Assembly (NCBI RefSeq): GCF_019008365.1
Contig: NZ_JAHHUL010000002.1
Location: 124,001 to 188,000, forward strand
Direction of reading: 5' to 3'
DNA from: Phosphitispora fastidiosa
GTDB taxonomy: Bacteria > Bacillota > Thermincolia > Thermincolales > UBA2595
Length of the DNA: 64,000 bases
Position numbers and translations under genes: made by a program
Part shown: positions 55,750-64,000 of the stretch, piece by piece
Position numbering within the stretch: position 1 is the stretch's first letter
How the letters are laid out: every line of letters starts with the position of its first letter
Notes under the pieces: generated by a model
What the model saw: only the letters and a program-made list of their open reading frames with translations
Told to the model about the DNA's origin: nothing
Database searches by the model: none

Positions 55750-56844
55750 TTATCTTCTTTTGTAAAATGGTGTTGGTACAATTTTTGCCTTGACACCCTT
55801 ATTCCTAATATTCACTTCAAGTTCTGAATCAATAACTGCATATTCTGCTTTAACCAAAGCCATACCAATATTTTTATTGAGTGATGGAGCAAATGAGCCA
55901 CTGGTCACCCAACCTATTTCCTGCCCACCCTTGCTGACGGTATATTCATTTCTGGGTATGCCTCTGGCAACCATCTCAAAACCTACCAGCTTCCTTTTCA
56001 GGCCTGCCTCTTTTTGTTTTGCCAGGGCGTCCTTCCCATTAAAAGCTTCCTTATTCAGTTTTACAAAAATCCCCAACCCAGCTTCTAAAGGACTAATACT
56101 ATCTGACATTTCATGACCATAAAGCGGCAATCTGGCCTCTAAACGCAGGGTATCACGCGCTCCCAGTCCAATAGGGGCTACTCCTGCATCTTTTCCGGTT
56201 TCCATAATTTTATCCCATATTTTTGGTCCAAATTCGGGTTTTGTATAAATCTCAAAACCGTCTTCCCCAGTATATCCGGTACGTGAAATTATACTGTCTA
56301 TCCCATCTACTTTACCATAATCAAACCAGTAATATTTAATGCCAGACAAGTCGCAGTCACTGATTTTCTGAAGAATGCTCTCCGCCTTTGGTCCCTGTAA
56401 AGCTATCTGGACTACCTGGCTTGAGATGTTTTCCACCTTAACATTCATACCTTTGACGTTTTTCAGAAACCAATCATAATCCTTGTCTGTATTGGCAGCA
56501 TTTACTACTATGTAATAATGATCATCTGCCATTTTGTAAACCAGCAGGTCATCCACCACTCCGCCATTCTCATAGCACATTGGGCTGTAAAGGCACTGCT
56601 TTAGAGCCATCTTGGCAACATCATTTGTTACTAAATTATTCACGAACTTCAGAGCATCCGGGCCCTGCACATCAATCTCGCCCATGTGGGAAACATCGAA
56701 AATCCCGGCAGCAGTACGACATTTATTGTGTTCCTCAATTATGCCGGTATACTGTATCGGCATCTCCCATCCACCGAACTCTACAATCTTGGCACCTGCA
56801 TTCACATGCGTCTCATAAAGAGGGGTACGTTTAATATTTGTCAC
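55750..56844 (-). CDS. gcvT: Aminomethyltransferase (T protein)
   Basis: 364 aa. GGWEMPIQYTGIIEEH, FDVSHMGEIDVQGPDA, GYTGEDGFEIY, LEARLPLYGHEM. Transfers the aminomethyl carbon from GcvH to tetrahydrofolate. First gene of the operon, behind glycine riboswitch C. Confidence 0.95.
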   Translation of the reverse strand: MTNIKRTPLYETHVNAGAKIVEFGGWEMPIQYTGIIEEHNKCRTAAGIFDVSHMGEIDVQGPDALKFVNNLVTNDVAKMALKQCLYSPMCYENGGVVDDLLVYKMADDHYYIVVNAANTDKDYDWFLKNVKGMNVKVENISSQVVQIALQGPKAESILQKISDCDLSGIKYYWFDYGKVDGIDSIISRTGYTGEDGFEIYTKPEFGPKIWDKIMETGKDAGVAPIGLGARDTLRLEARLPLYGHEMSDSISPLEAGLGIFVKLNKEAFNGKDALAKQKEAGLKRKLVGFEMVARGIPRNEYTVSKGGQEIGWVTSGSFAPSLNKNIGMALVKAEYAVIDSELEVNIRNKGVKAKIVPTPFYKRR

Positions 56845-56903
56845 TTTTTTACCTCCTTAATTAAATTTTTGTAAGCGACCTTGTTTTAAGACAACTGGTG
56901 TTG

Positions 56904-57133
56904 AAAAATAAAAAGACAGAGCAAACAACTTTCGCTGTTTTCTCTGTCCTTGCGACCTGAGAGATTTACTCCTGAAAGAAGTCATTCCCCTTTGGTGTTC
57001 TAATTTTACTTAGAAACTCTCCAGAGCTCCGTCGGGTTACGGTACTTTTGCCTGAGAGTTTCGAGGTTCGTTCAGCCATCTAACCTCTTACTCCTTCGGC
57101 GCCTCTAAAAAGGACTCTCCCACAACCTTCATC
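56904..57133 (-). promoter_or_regulatory. Tandem glycine riboswitch C with terminator, upstream of gcvT
   Basis: Minus strand from 57133. Two aptamers with the same conserved cores (GGCGCCGAAGGAG, GAACACCAAAGG, CTCTCAGG). Terminator stem 56915-56929 with 56934-56948, then TTTTTATTTTT. Confidence 0.93.
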
Positions 57134-57231
57134 CGGAATATTCGTATGCAATTAGTAATACTTAATTCTATATTACATACGATTAAAGATAGTGTCAAGC
57201 TGTTTTGGTAATTTTTAAGCTTCAAATATTG

Positions 57232-57861
57232 CTAAATCATTTCCCAGGCCAAGGGTACAGCTTCTTTAAGCCACCATTCCCAAAATTCCCGGCGTTTCAG
57301 GGAATCTGAAGCCTCATCCCAGACTGCCCCATTGGCATAGGCAGCGGCAGCAAAAAAAGCGGCATCCATTTCATCAGGATTGACATCTGCATCTGTAAGA
57401 TTCAGATTAATCTGCCTGGAGTCAAAACGCTCATTCCTGAGCACAGCATTAAGTACCTGTACCGCACTAAAGCCTGCTCCATGAACTACTTGGTTTGCCT
57501 GATCTTTATTCCCCATTTCAACTAAATGGTCCCAGAATAAATCCCGCTGTTTCCAGGCCTCGTTAGCATCAACCTGTCCCAGTAAAACCTGGTTTGCTAA
57601 CTGAATACACCGTTCAGGCAGACTATTGCCGGGATATACTTTTCCCCAAAGCGGCAAAACCTTTTCAGTGGCAGAAATTGCCAGATTAACTCTTTTCTTC
57701 AACCCATCTGATCCCGTTTGGCGGGATTCACCCTTACCCGGGCCTAACTGTTCATATATTAACCAGCGATACCCCAAATTGAGATCATGTTGAGGATGGG
57801 CTGTCATAGCTTGATAAGCCAGGTTCAGGGTCTTACTTAATTCCTCGGGGAATGATGCCAT
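57232..57861 (-). CDS. Imm5-family immunity protein
   Basis: About 209 aa. The pattern LGYRWLIYEQLGPGKG, VLPLWGKVYPGNSLPERC, AAAAYANGAVWDEASDS and REFWEWWLKEAVPLAWE fits Imm5 immunity proteins of polymorphic toxin systems. Start at ATG 57861 with AAGGAG. Lies 74 bp after the deaminase-type toxin gene, so probably its antidote. Confidence 0.8.
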   Translation of the reverse strand: MASFPEELSKTLNLAYQAMTAHPQHDLNLGYRWLIYEQLGPGKGESRQTGSDGLKKRVNLAISATEKVLPLWGKVYPGNSLPERCIQLANQVLLGQVDANEAWKQRDLFWDHLVEMGNKDQANQVVHGAGFSAVQVLNAVLRNERFDSRQINLNLTDADVNPDEMDAAFFAAAAYANGAVWDEASDSLKRREFWEWWLKEAVPLAWEMI

Positions 57862-57935
57862 TATGTGTCTCTCCTTACAAGTTATTACCACGCGGATGGT
57901 TTAATTGTACCACTTATTTTTTGTTCCCGCTGCTA

Positions 57936-59531
57936 TTATTTCGGTACTACCAACACCGAACCATCGGGTCTGAATACCCAAACAGCACGTGGTTCGGCAA
58001 CAGTCTGCGGCTTTCCGGTATAGCGTGCCAAAGCCCGGAAAAATCTCCTGCAGTTGTCACACATAGGCGCTGAAACTGCAATCGGTTTATTGGGGGCTGC
58101 AACTGCTGCCTGCTTTTCAGCATGGGACGCATGATACCGCCCCGGTTTTCCCTGGTCCAGGAGCTTGTTTGGCTGCAGGTCATGACCCATTTTTTTGCTT
58201 AGCTCCATTACAGCTTCTGTATTTTCTGCAGCCCTTGGGCCGGTAGTCCAACCGCTCTCAGTGGAGTTGCCCTCAACCGAGGCGGATGTTTTCCCTTTGG
58301 GTGCCGGCGTCATTTTCCCCCGCTCTGCTATGGCTGCCGCAATTGACTCATCTTCCGGCGTCCTGGGCCGACTGACTTTTTCCACCGGGGGCTGTTTAAC
58401 CTCTTTATAGCTGCCGCCTTTTCTTCCGCCACCTACCCACACCCTTGACGGGGATCCGGCAGGTGCCTCTGCCGCCGCCTGCGCTTCCCCAGTGACTGCT
58501 GCCTTGGTTTCCCCAGTGACTGCTGCCTTGACTTCCCCAGTGACTGCTGCCTTGACTTCCCCCGCAGCTGCAGCCTCAGCCCCCTCGACAGCGCCTGCGG
58601 CAGCTGTTGGTGATACAGGTGTATTTGGTTTTAGAGCCCCCCTGACAACAAAACTCACCATGAGCAGGTTCAGGGATTTTATAATAAGTTCATCATAGAC
58701 GTGAAGCTTTCTCGCCCGCTCCTCAAAGGCCCTGCCGATTGTGTCGCGAAGACGGCGGCCTCCCGGTTTGTCAGCCCTTAAATAATTGAGGGAAGACCAG
58801 TTTGGGGTACATCGGTCGCCCAATAATTCACCGGGAACTATGTCTTTTGCATCACTGTAGACAGGAATAAGACATCCTAACTGGGCCGTTCTGTCCGCCG
58901 CTGCAATTCCGGCAGCCCGGTAAACATTTTCAATTTGTCCGATAATCTTTTGGGCTCTGGGATTCCCGCTGTCAGCATCCTGATAAACCTTGTCCAGCTG
59001 TTCCCAACTGCTGACCATTCGCATAGCCGCCCTGTCATCAGTCATATTCCCTGAAGAGTCGCAAAAGCTGTCATAGTTTACCACAACGGTACTCACTTTT
59101 GCTGCAGCCTGTCTCTGCTTAGCCTTCAGGGATTCTCGCTGGGAAATCTCAGCCTCAATTGTTTGCAGATAGGCCTCATCGGCATCGCGTCCCAGGTAAC
59201 CCGAGGGATTCTGCAGACGCCGCTGCACCATCATGTATTCCTGTTCCAGAGCAATATCATTTATCTGGGTAACATCAACAGACCTGAAATCTCCAACCGA
59301 TTGTGCCACTCTGTCGGCTTCCTGCTCATATTCATCCCCGGAACCGCCGACCGATGACTTCGCCTGCAGCAAACGTACCACTGCCCGGTTCCCGATCACC
59401 TGCTGCAGGCCCAGGATTGGGTGTGCCGGGGCATTCACCGGAGCTTTCCCAGTGGTCGAAACAGATTGTCCCTGCTCCGCACCTTTGTTCGTTTTAGTAT
59501 GGGTTATCCGGTAACCATCCAATAGCTTCAC
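57936..59531 (-). CDS. eCIS/polymorphic cargo protein with C-terminal deaminase-type toxin domain
   Basis: 531 aa. N-terminal leader typical of contractile-injection cargo (ILGLQQVIGNRAVVRLLQ and GDEYEQEADRVAQSV, the start of a DUF4157-like region), a long helical middle, a low-complexity Ala/Val/Glu linker around 310-350 with near-identical AAVTGEVK repeats, then a C-terminal domain with HAE (470-472) and CDNC (491-494) of nucleotide/nucleic acid deaminases. ATGA overlap with the glycosyltransferase gene. Likely secreted or injected toxin. Confidence 0.75.
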   Translation of the reverse strand: MKLLDGYRITHTKTNKGAEQGQSVSTTGKAPVNAPAHPILGLQQVIGNRAVVRLLQAKSSVGGSGDEYEQEADRVAQSVGDFRSVDVTQINDIALEQEYMMVQRRLQNPSGYLGRDADEAYLQTIEAEISQRESLKAKQRQAAAKVSTVVVNYDSFCDSSGNMTDDRAAMRMVSSWEQLDKVYQDADSGNPRAQKIIGQIENVYRAAGIAAADRTAQLGCLIPVYSDAKDIVPGELLGDRCTPNWSSLNYLRADKPGGRRLRDTIGRAFEERARKLHVYDELIIKSLNLLMVSFVVRGALKPNTPVSPTAAAGAVEGAEAAAAGEVKAAVTGEVKAAVTGETKAAVTGEAQAAAEAPAGSPSRVWVGGGRKGGSYKEVKQPPVEKVSRPRTPEDESIAAAIAERGKMTPAPKGKTSASVEGNSTESGWTTGPRAAENTEAVMELSKKMGHDLQPNKLLDQGKPGRYHASHAEKQAAVAAPNKPIAVSAPMCDNCRRFFRALARYTGKPQTVAEPRAVWVFRPDGSVLVVPK

Positions 59532-60424
59532 CCCATGGTCGTTAATCCAAAACGCCGGAAATACCAGTCATCATCCCGCCTGCGCAGCTGCATCAGCTCT
59601 CTGCGTGCATTGGTCACATCACTGTCCAGCAGCCTTAGCATAATTTGTCCAAATTCAGCAATTCCCCTGTAATATTCTATGACACAGGCTGCCCTGGCAT
59701 CACTAAAGTGAAGCAAGGCCATGCGCAGGCGGTTATACATCACTTCCGGAACCTCCACATTATATGGGTGGCGGTTCCGGAACAGATGATAGACCACGGA
59801 ATTTGGCTGAAGTATACAATCATACCCCATCAGCCAAGTACGCAGGCTTATCTCCAGGTCCTCACTGCCCCACTTGGTCATCCCACTGTCGTAACCGCCG
59901 ATTTCTTCAAAAACCCCTCTTCTAATTGCCTGACATCCACCGGGAAGAACAGGGACCGCATAGGATTCCGCACCCCGGTAAGGCAGCCAGTCCATTTCCA
60001 GGCTGAGACCCCGCCAGGTACCGCCATACCCCCGGGGTCCCTTAGTTTCATTGAGACTGGCAAAAACAGGGCCGGCCATCCCTGTCTGCTGGTTCTCCAG
60101 GGGCTTGATTAAATCTGCCATCCAGCCAGGCGGAGTATAAGTATGCCCATCCAGAAATACCAGTACTTCTCCCTCAGCCGCCTGGGCGCCCAGGTTCCGT
60201 CCCCCGGCAACACCCAAACCAGCAGCCTTTTTAACTATAACCCGGCTGTCATTGGCAAAACTGGCGGCGGCTTTGTCGCCGCTGCCGTCGGTAGAACCGT
60301 CATCCACCACTATTATTTGAAACTTATTTTGTAACGTATTTGTTAAGATACACCGGACGGTATCAATTAGGTTGTCGCCCTCATTGCAGGCGGAAATAAT
60401 AATACTGACTATGCCTGATCCCAT
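59528..60424 (-). CDS. GT2-family glycosyltransferase (GalNAc-transferase-like)
   Basis: 298 aa. IIISACNEGDNLIDTV, IVVDDGSTDGS, VFLDGHTYTPPGW, and GGYDSGMTKWGSEDLEIS of the galactosyltransferase C-terminal motif. No membrane helices. Its place between tail and toxin genes suggests glycosylation of particle or cargo; inference. Confidence 0.85.
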   Translation of the reverse strand: MGSGIVSIIISACNEGDNLIDTVRCILTNTLQNKFQIIVVDDGSTDGSGDKAAASFANDSRVIVKKAAGLGVAGGRNLGAQAAEGEVLVFLDGHTYTPPGWMADLIKPLENQQTGMAGPVFASLNETKGPRGYGGTWRGLSLEMDWLPYRGAESYAVPVLPGGCQAIRRGVFEEIGGYDSGMTKWGSEDLEISLRTWLMGYDCILQPNSVVYHLFRNRHPYNVEVPEVMYNRLRMALLHFSDARAACVIEYYRGIAEFGQIMLRLLDSDVTNARRELMQLRRRDDDWYFRRFGLTTMG

Positions 60425-60432
60425 ATGTATCC

Positions 60433-62331
60433 TTATTGCCCCAGCAGCCGCCGGGCTTCATCAATAAAGCTCATGGCCTTAACTTCGGTAACCCCCAGGA
60501 TTTCCGATATTTTTTGCGGTTCTGCCTCTGCAAGTTCCTTCACATGGGCAATTCCACTTTCTTTCAGGCGGGCGGCATATGTATCACCAATACCGGTTAC
60601 CTCAGTCAAAAGACGTATCGGCGGCGCCACAGTTGGCAGGATGGTTGGCCTTATTGTCGGTTCTATGGTTGGCCTTATGGTCGGTTCTATGGTTGGCCTT
60701 ATTGTAGGAATTAAATGTGCCATGGCAGATACCGCAAACCAGCGGAGAGGCACTGATGCGGCGCCAAGTTCCGGGGCATCTATAGTAATACTGAATTGCC
60801 CTATTGTTCTTTCATTGATGGGATCCAGAGTCGGTAGTATAGTTGGTAGTATGGTTGGTAGTATGGTTGGTAGTATGGTTGGTCTAATCGTCGGTGATAT
60901 GGTAGGTTCCAGCGTTGGCACTATGGTAGGCCTTATAGTCGGCCCTATTGTTGGCCCTAACGTTGGCCCTATTGTTGGCCCTATCGTTGGTCTTATTGTT
61001 GGCCTTATAGTCGGCAGGATTGTTTCACTGTAAATCCTGACAATGGGGTGCAAAACCTGCCCGCGAAAATGGAGCTCCTGACCGTATTCAGTATACCCTT
61101 TATACTCCAAACCCAGGTATACAAAAAAGCTGTCACTGTCAAATCCGGAATCAACAGTAAGCTCACCATGACCCTTTTCATCAGTCACGACATTAATCCG
61201 GCCTGTCCTGGCAGCAGGGGCCGCAGACCCTCCGGAAGCATTGATGGTTACCATATTGTTATCTCCATCAACTGTCAGAGTCACATTTTTACCGGCTACC
61301 AGGTTTACAGCCCCGCCGGGGTTTTCGATAATGGTCTTCCCATTGACCTGAATTCCGGTTAGGGCGCGGTTCCATCTATACCCGTCGGCATCAGAAACAT
61401 GTTTGCTGCGGTCGGTATCATCTGATTCCGGGTCAACCGGAGCCGGGTCAGTCTGGGCGTGCCGGGTATTATGGGGGTTACCCGTCACCCCGGAATGTGT
61501 TTCCCCAATGGTAATTCTTTTTGCAGTATTGTCAGCACTGACAGTGATACTGTTACCGCCTGCGATATCTACATTACCTCCGGGGTTGGATACCCCTTCG
61601 ACGCTTGTAAGGGCGCCAACCTGGGCTGCAGTTGCGCCATGGGGGTTGTCCGTATCATTTAAATGGACTTCCAAACTCTTTTTCAGGCAGGTGAACAGGT
61701 AGTGCAAAAGGGGATTATGCTTGACAATATCCCTGAATTCCCTGGTTTTATTCTGTTCAACAGTTACTTCATTCCCGGTGATGTTCAGCACAGCAAGCAG
61801 CACTCTATGTTCCTGCCCCGTCAGGTAAGGTCTTACCTGTTCATCACCGGGATTCCAGTTAATCTCTTCTCCCTCAGACTCCGGGTCAGTTTCAGGAGGC
61901 TCGGAACTAACCAGCACCTCGAAGGATTCCAATATCCTGCTGTTACAGCAGTTTTCCTCACAGGATGAAGCATTGGTCAGACACGGCACCGGTTCTTTTT
62001 CACATTCGGCATACTTTATATAGATGTAGTTCAGGCCCTCTTTATAATTGCCGTGAGTATTTACCCTGCCGCTCCGGCCAACTATAATCTCATTACCGCA
62101 GCAGTCCAAAGCAGCTCCTGGCGTCAGGGCAACAGTCAGTCTGCCGTCACTTTCCAGCTGCGGCTGTTCCACTTCCAATCCACACGCAATACCTGTGCCA
62201 TGAATCAGTCTGTTGCTTAAGCAGCCTTTCTCCATGTAATAGCGCTGCTCCATTTCAAAATCCCTGACCGTAAGCAATTTACCATAAAAGTACCGGTTCC
62301 GCTCAAAAGGATGCAGCTGGCAGTCTTTCAT
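60433..62331 (-). CDS. Tail/baseplate-cluster protein with PTIx repeats and C-terminal HhH domain
   Basis: 632 aa. The N-terminus (NRYFYGKLLTVRDFEMEQRYY) matches proteins found in contractile injection clusters; a Cys-rich loop (SSCEENCCNS); several beta-rich segments (GGNVDIAGGNSITV and a paralogous GGAVNLVAGKNVTL). Then 16 PTIx tetrapeptides (about residues 438-502), a short globular insert, 7 more (about 541-568), and a helix-hairpin-helix domain (LTEVTGIGDTYAARLKESGI). Likely a fibre or needle-type structural protein; exact role unknown. Confidence 0.65.
   Translation of the reverse strand: MKDCQLHPFERNRYFYGKLLTVRDFEMEQRYYMEKGCLSNRLIHGTGIACGLEVEQPQLESDGRLTVALTPGAALDCCGNEIIVGRSGRVNTHGNYKEGLNYIYIKYAECEKEPVPCLTNASSCEENCCNSRILESFEVLVSSEPPETDPESEGEEINWNPGDEQVRPYLTGQEHRVLLAVLNITGNEVTVEQNKTREFRDIVKHNPLLHYLFTCLKKSLEVHLNDTDNPHGATAAQVGALTSVEGVSNPGGNVDIAGGNSITVSADNTAKRITIGETHSGVTGNPHNTRHAQTDPAPVDPESDDTDRSKHVSDADGYRWNRALTGIQVNGKTIIENPGGAVNLVAGKNVTLTVDGDNNMVTINASGGSAAPAARTGRINVVTDEKGHGELTVDSGFDSDSFFVYLGLEYKGYTEYGQELHFRGQVLHPIVRIYSETILPTIRPTIRPTIGPTIGPTLGPTIGPTIRPTIVPTLEPTISPTIRPTILPTILPTILPTILPTLDPINERTIGQFSITIDAPELGAASVPLRWFAVSAMAHLIPTIRPTIEPTIRPTIEPTIRPTILPTVAPPIRLLTEVTGIGDTYAARLKESGIAHVKELAEAEPQKISEILGVTEVKAMSFIDEARRLLGQ
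60626..61018 (-). repeat. 12-bp coding repeats (PTIx), two blocks
   Basis: Blocks at about 60823-61018 (16 units) and 60626-60709 (7 units) of a 12-base unit encoding Pro-Thr-Ile/Leu-x. Fourth position R, G, E, L, S, V or D. Prone to copy-number change. Confidence 0.85.
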
Positions 62332-62401
62332 TATACAACCTCCCTTAATCTAAAATGAATCTCTCAGAAATAGAATCCCATTGTGTTCAATCCTTGGCTG
62401 C

Positions 62402-64000
62402 CTAAGTCAAGGTGGTATCGCAACCCAACTTGGTACGCCTTCCTATCTGTCCTGCTTCATCACCATCGGTCAGCACAGTGTCCTGAGGCATCACTGAGCC
62501 AACATCCAGACGCAGGGAAGGTTTGGTCAGGTAAGTGTTTACTCCAAGATAGGTATGCATATCAAGATAAATCCATGGCCTTAGAGCAACAACCGCCGCC
62601 TTAGTATAAGCAGGTTTTTCCGTATCAATAATCCTTTTAAGAGCCTGTATTTCGTTGTCTTTATTTACCTGAAACGGTTTTAACAGCACAGTGAAGGAAT
62701 AGGGGTCATCACTGAATAACCTGACCAACAGCTCTCCGAACTCAGCTTCCGCCTGAGAACATTTTAGCTGAAACCGTTCCACGATAAAGGGTTTATCTCC
62801 GGTATAAACATTTATCATCTCTGTTATGCCTTCACGGGTTCCGCGTTTTTTATAGATACCGGGTGCCTTTTTAATCAGCAGCCGGAGCTTGTCTTCCGGC
62901 CAGTTCTCATCTTCAGCTATCGCTAACCATGTCCCCAGCCAGCGCAGGAAATCACCACTGACAGAATCGGCATCAAAAAATCTCTCAATATGCCCGATGC
63001 GGACCTCCGTCTGGGAGAAAAAGGTTTCAAACAATGAGAGAAACCGTTCCAAAAAGTCCCTGCTCTGCTCATTCTCCTGGTAAACAGCAGGTAAATATCT
63101 CAGGTAGGATGTGCGGGGAAAATAGGCCCGGATGCTTTTCAGAAGCGGACTCTTTTCCTTACTGCCGGTCAACTCAATTTTCAGCCAGAGATATCGGCCT
63201 GCCTGGCAGTGTATCAGGGCGTCTTTGGCATTGACTAAGGGAACAGACCAACTGAGACAGTTGAGCATTGCAGCCCTGGCTTCCAGATCATTGTCAGCTA
63301 AAGTGGCTGGGCAGGCCAAGAGGACTTCCAAATTGACCCTCTGCCCGTTAATAGTAAATTCCTTGTCATTAGATGTCAGGTAAGACACCTTCACCTGGGT
63401 ATTTTCCGGAATTTCGGCGTCAATAACCAGCTTATGCCATCGCATTTCAGAAGCAGGGGCGGCAAAGGCGCCGGAGAAATACGTCCCCGAAGGCAGCGGG
63501 TTCACCGAAGACCTGAAATACGTCTGCACCGGCTTCAATATAGTTAACTCCTGTTTTTCCTTACTGTAAATATAGATTCGTTCATCTTTTTCTATCTGCA
63601 GCTTTTCCACAGCGCCCTCAAAAAATGGCACCATGTCCAGGAAATCGCCTGTTGGACTAAATTTATGGATGAAGCTTCGTTCCTCTATTCCCTTAGAAAG
63701 CCTGTAGCCTTCACCTATATATAAATTTCCGCCGCCATCAATAGTGATGCCCGAAGGCAGTTCAGGGAACCTGGTCCATTGGCTCTTTTCCCAGTCCCTG
63801 ACGCCTGTGGCCAAAAACTTGATAACCCTCCTGCCGGCCGTTTCCAGGATAAACAGCGACCCGTCCGAAGCAATATAAAAGTTCACGGCGTCATTTAATT
63901 GTTCTATCTCTATAGCAGCAGTCAATTCCACCTTAACGTCAAATTCCGCCGCAAACCTGCCAGATTTGTCAAACTTAACTACTGCAGCCCGGCCTCCGGC
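62402..64000 (-). CDS. Phage-tail-like (TIGR02242) protein with NHL-like N-terminus (5' end beyond window)
   Basis: Frame open to the window edge; at least 532 codons. N-terminal beta-propeller-like repeats (VVKFDKSGRFAAEF, GITIDGGGNLYIG, FIHKFSPTGDFL), then the tail domain LRYLPAVYQENEQSRDFLERF, FFDADSVSGDFLRWLG, IYKKRGTREGITEMI, as in gpI-like tail proteins of contractile injection systems. 70 bp upstream of the PTIx protein gene. Confidence 0.82.
   Translation of the reverse strand, partial: AGGRAAVVKFDKSGRFAAEFDVKVELTAAIEIEQLNDAVNFYIASDGSLFILETAGRRVIKFLATGVRDWEKSQWTRFPELPSGITIDGGGNLYIGEGYRLSKGIEERSFIHKFSPTGDFLDMVPFFEGAVEKLQIEKDERIYIYSKEKQELTILKPVQTYFRSSVNPLPSGTYFSGAFAAPASEMRWHKLVIDAEIPENTQVKVSYLTSNDKEFTINGQRVNLEVLLACPATLADNDLEARAAMLNCLSWSVPLVNAKDALIHCQAGRYLWLKIELTGSKEKSPLLKSIRAYFPRTSYLRYLPAVYQENEQSRDFLERFLSLFETFFSQTEVRIGHIERFFDADSVSGDFLRWLGTWLAIAEDENWPEDKLRLLIKKAPGIYKKRGTREGITEMINVYTGDKPFIVERFQLKCSQAEAEFGELLVRLFSDDPYSFTVLLKPFQVNKDNEIQALKRIIDTEKPAYTKAAVVALRPWIYLDMHTYLGVNTYLTKPSLRLDVGSVMPQDTVLTDGDEAGQIGRRTKLGCDTTLT

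Noticed and set aside
60425..61033. 202-aa plus-strand Gly/Val/Met-rich frame
   Set aside because: It is the antisense shadow of the PTIx repeats in the minus-strand gene.

Overview
The window looks like a chromosomal segment of a strictly anaerobic, endospore-forming, Peptococcaceae-type Firmicute. This rests on a YhcN/YlaJ spore lipoprotein gene, a CooC-type CO dehydrogenase maturation ATPase, NADH/ferredoxin-type oxidoreductase subunits, a T-box, SAM-I and glycine riboswitches, BlaI-type operators, and at least one convincing UGA-encoded selenocysteine gene. Almost every gene is on the minus strand. I see no rRNA, tRNA, CRISPR array or complete insertion sequence.

Layout. 1-4.2 kb: end of an NADH-oxidoreductase operon (RAM-domain protein, NuoE-like, NuoF-like, a 2Fe-2S/FAD protein cut by the window edge) and cooC. 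4.2-13.5 kb: an AMP-forming acyl-CoA ligase lacking the canonical catalytic lysine, an EF-G-like GTPase, a plus-strand selenoprotein glutaredoxin with a SECIS-like hairpin, rnhA, a GMC dehydrogenase operon and a methyltransferase. 13.5-21 kb: a spore lipoprotein, a nested palindromic element, a frameshifted HdrD-like Fe-S protein with its NarI-like membrane partner, and a DUF2318/FtsX-type ABC transporter operon. 21-30 kb: a BlaI-type repressor and M56 peptidase sensor, followed by sulfur metabolism (metA, metY, two cysK), a damaged cupredoxin gene, DUF1540, OsmC and lgt. Nine copies of one dyad, TACTA-N7-TAGTA (one with a mismatch), lie at promoters across this block and suggest one local regulon. 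30-36.5 kb: decaying metal-related fragments (a CsoR piece), nitroreductase, a CBS protein, DUF5714, and a crotonase-family gene interrupted by one in-frame UGA followed by a SECIS-like hairpin. Then come an MBL-fold protein and a PaaX-type regulator.

36.6-57 kb is devoted to serine, glycine, lipoate and PLP: serA behind a T-box, gcvH, pdxS, a divergent gcvPA/gcvPB pair with an amino acid permease and an ATP-NAD-kinase-like protein behind two tandem glycine riboswitches in series, and a complete glycine cleavage operon. That operon reads gcvT-gcvH-gcvPA-gcvPB, two radical SAM proteins resembling a LipS1/LipS2 pair, LipM and lipoamide dehydrogenase, behind a third glycine riboswitch. GcvP uses PLP and GcvH needs lipoate, so PLP synthesis, lipoate synthesis and glycine cleavage are encoded together here.

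57-64 kb is the end of a contractile-injection/phage-tail-like cluster: an Imm5-type immunity protein, a cargo-like protein with a deaminase-type toxin C-terminus, a GT2 glycosyltransferase, a protein with 23 PTIx tetrapeptides, and a tail protein running off the window. The most novel-looking items are the candidate selenocysteine crotonase, the shared BlaI-type operator set, the serial glycine riboswitches and the PTIx-repeat protein.
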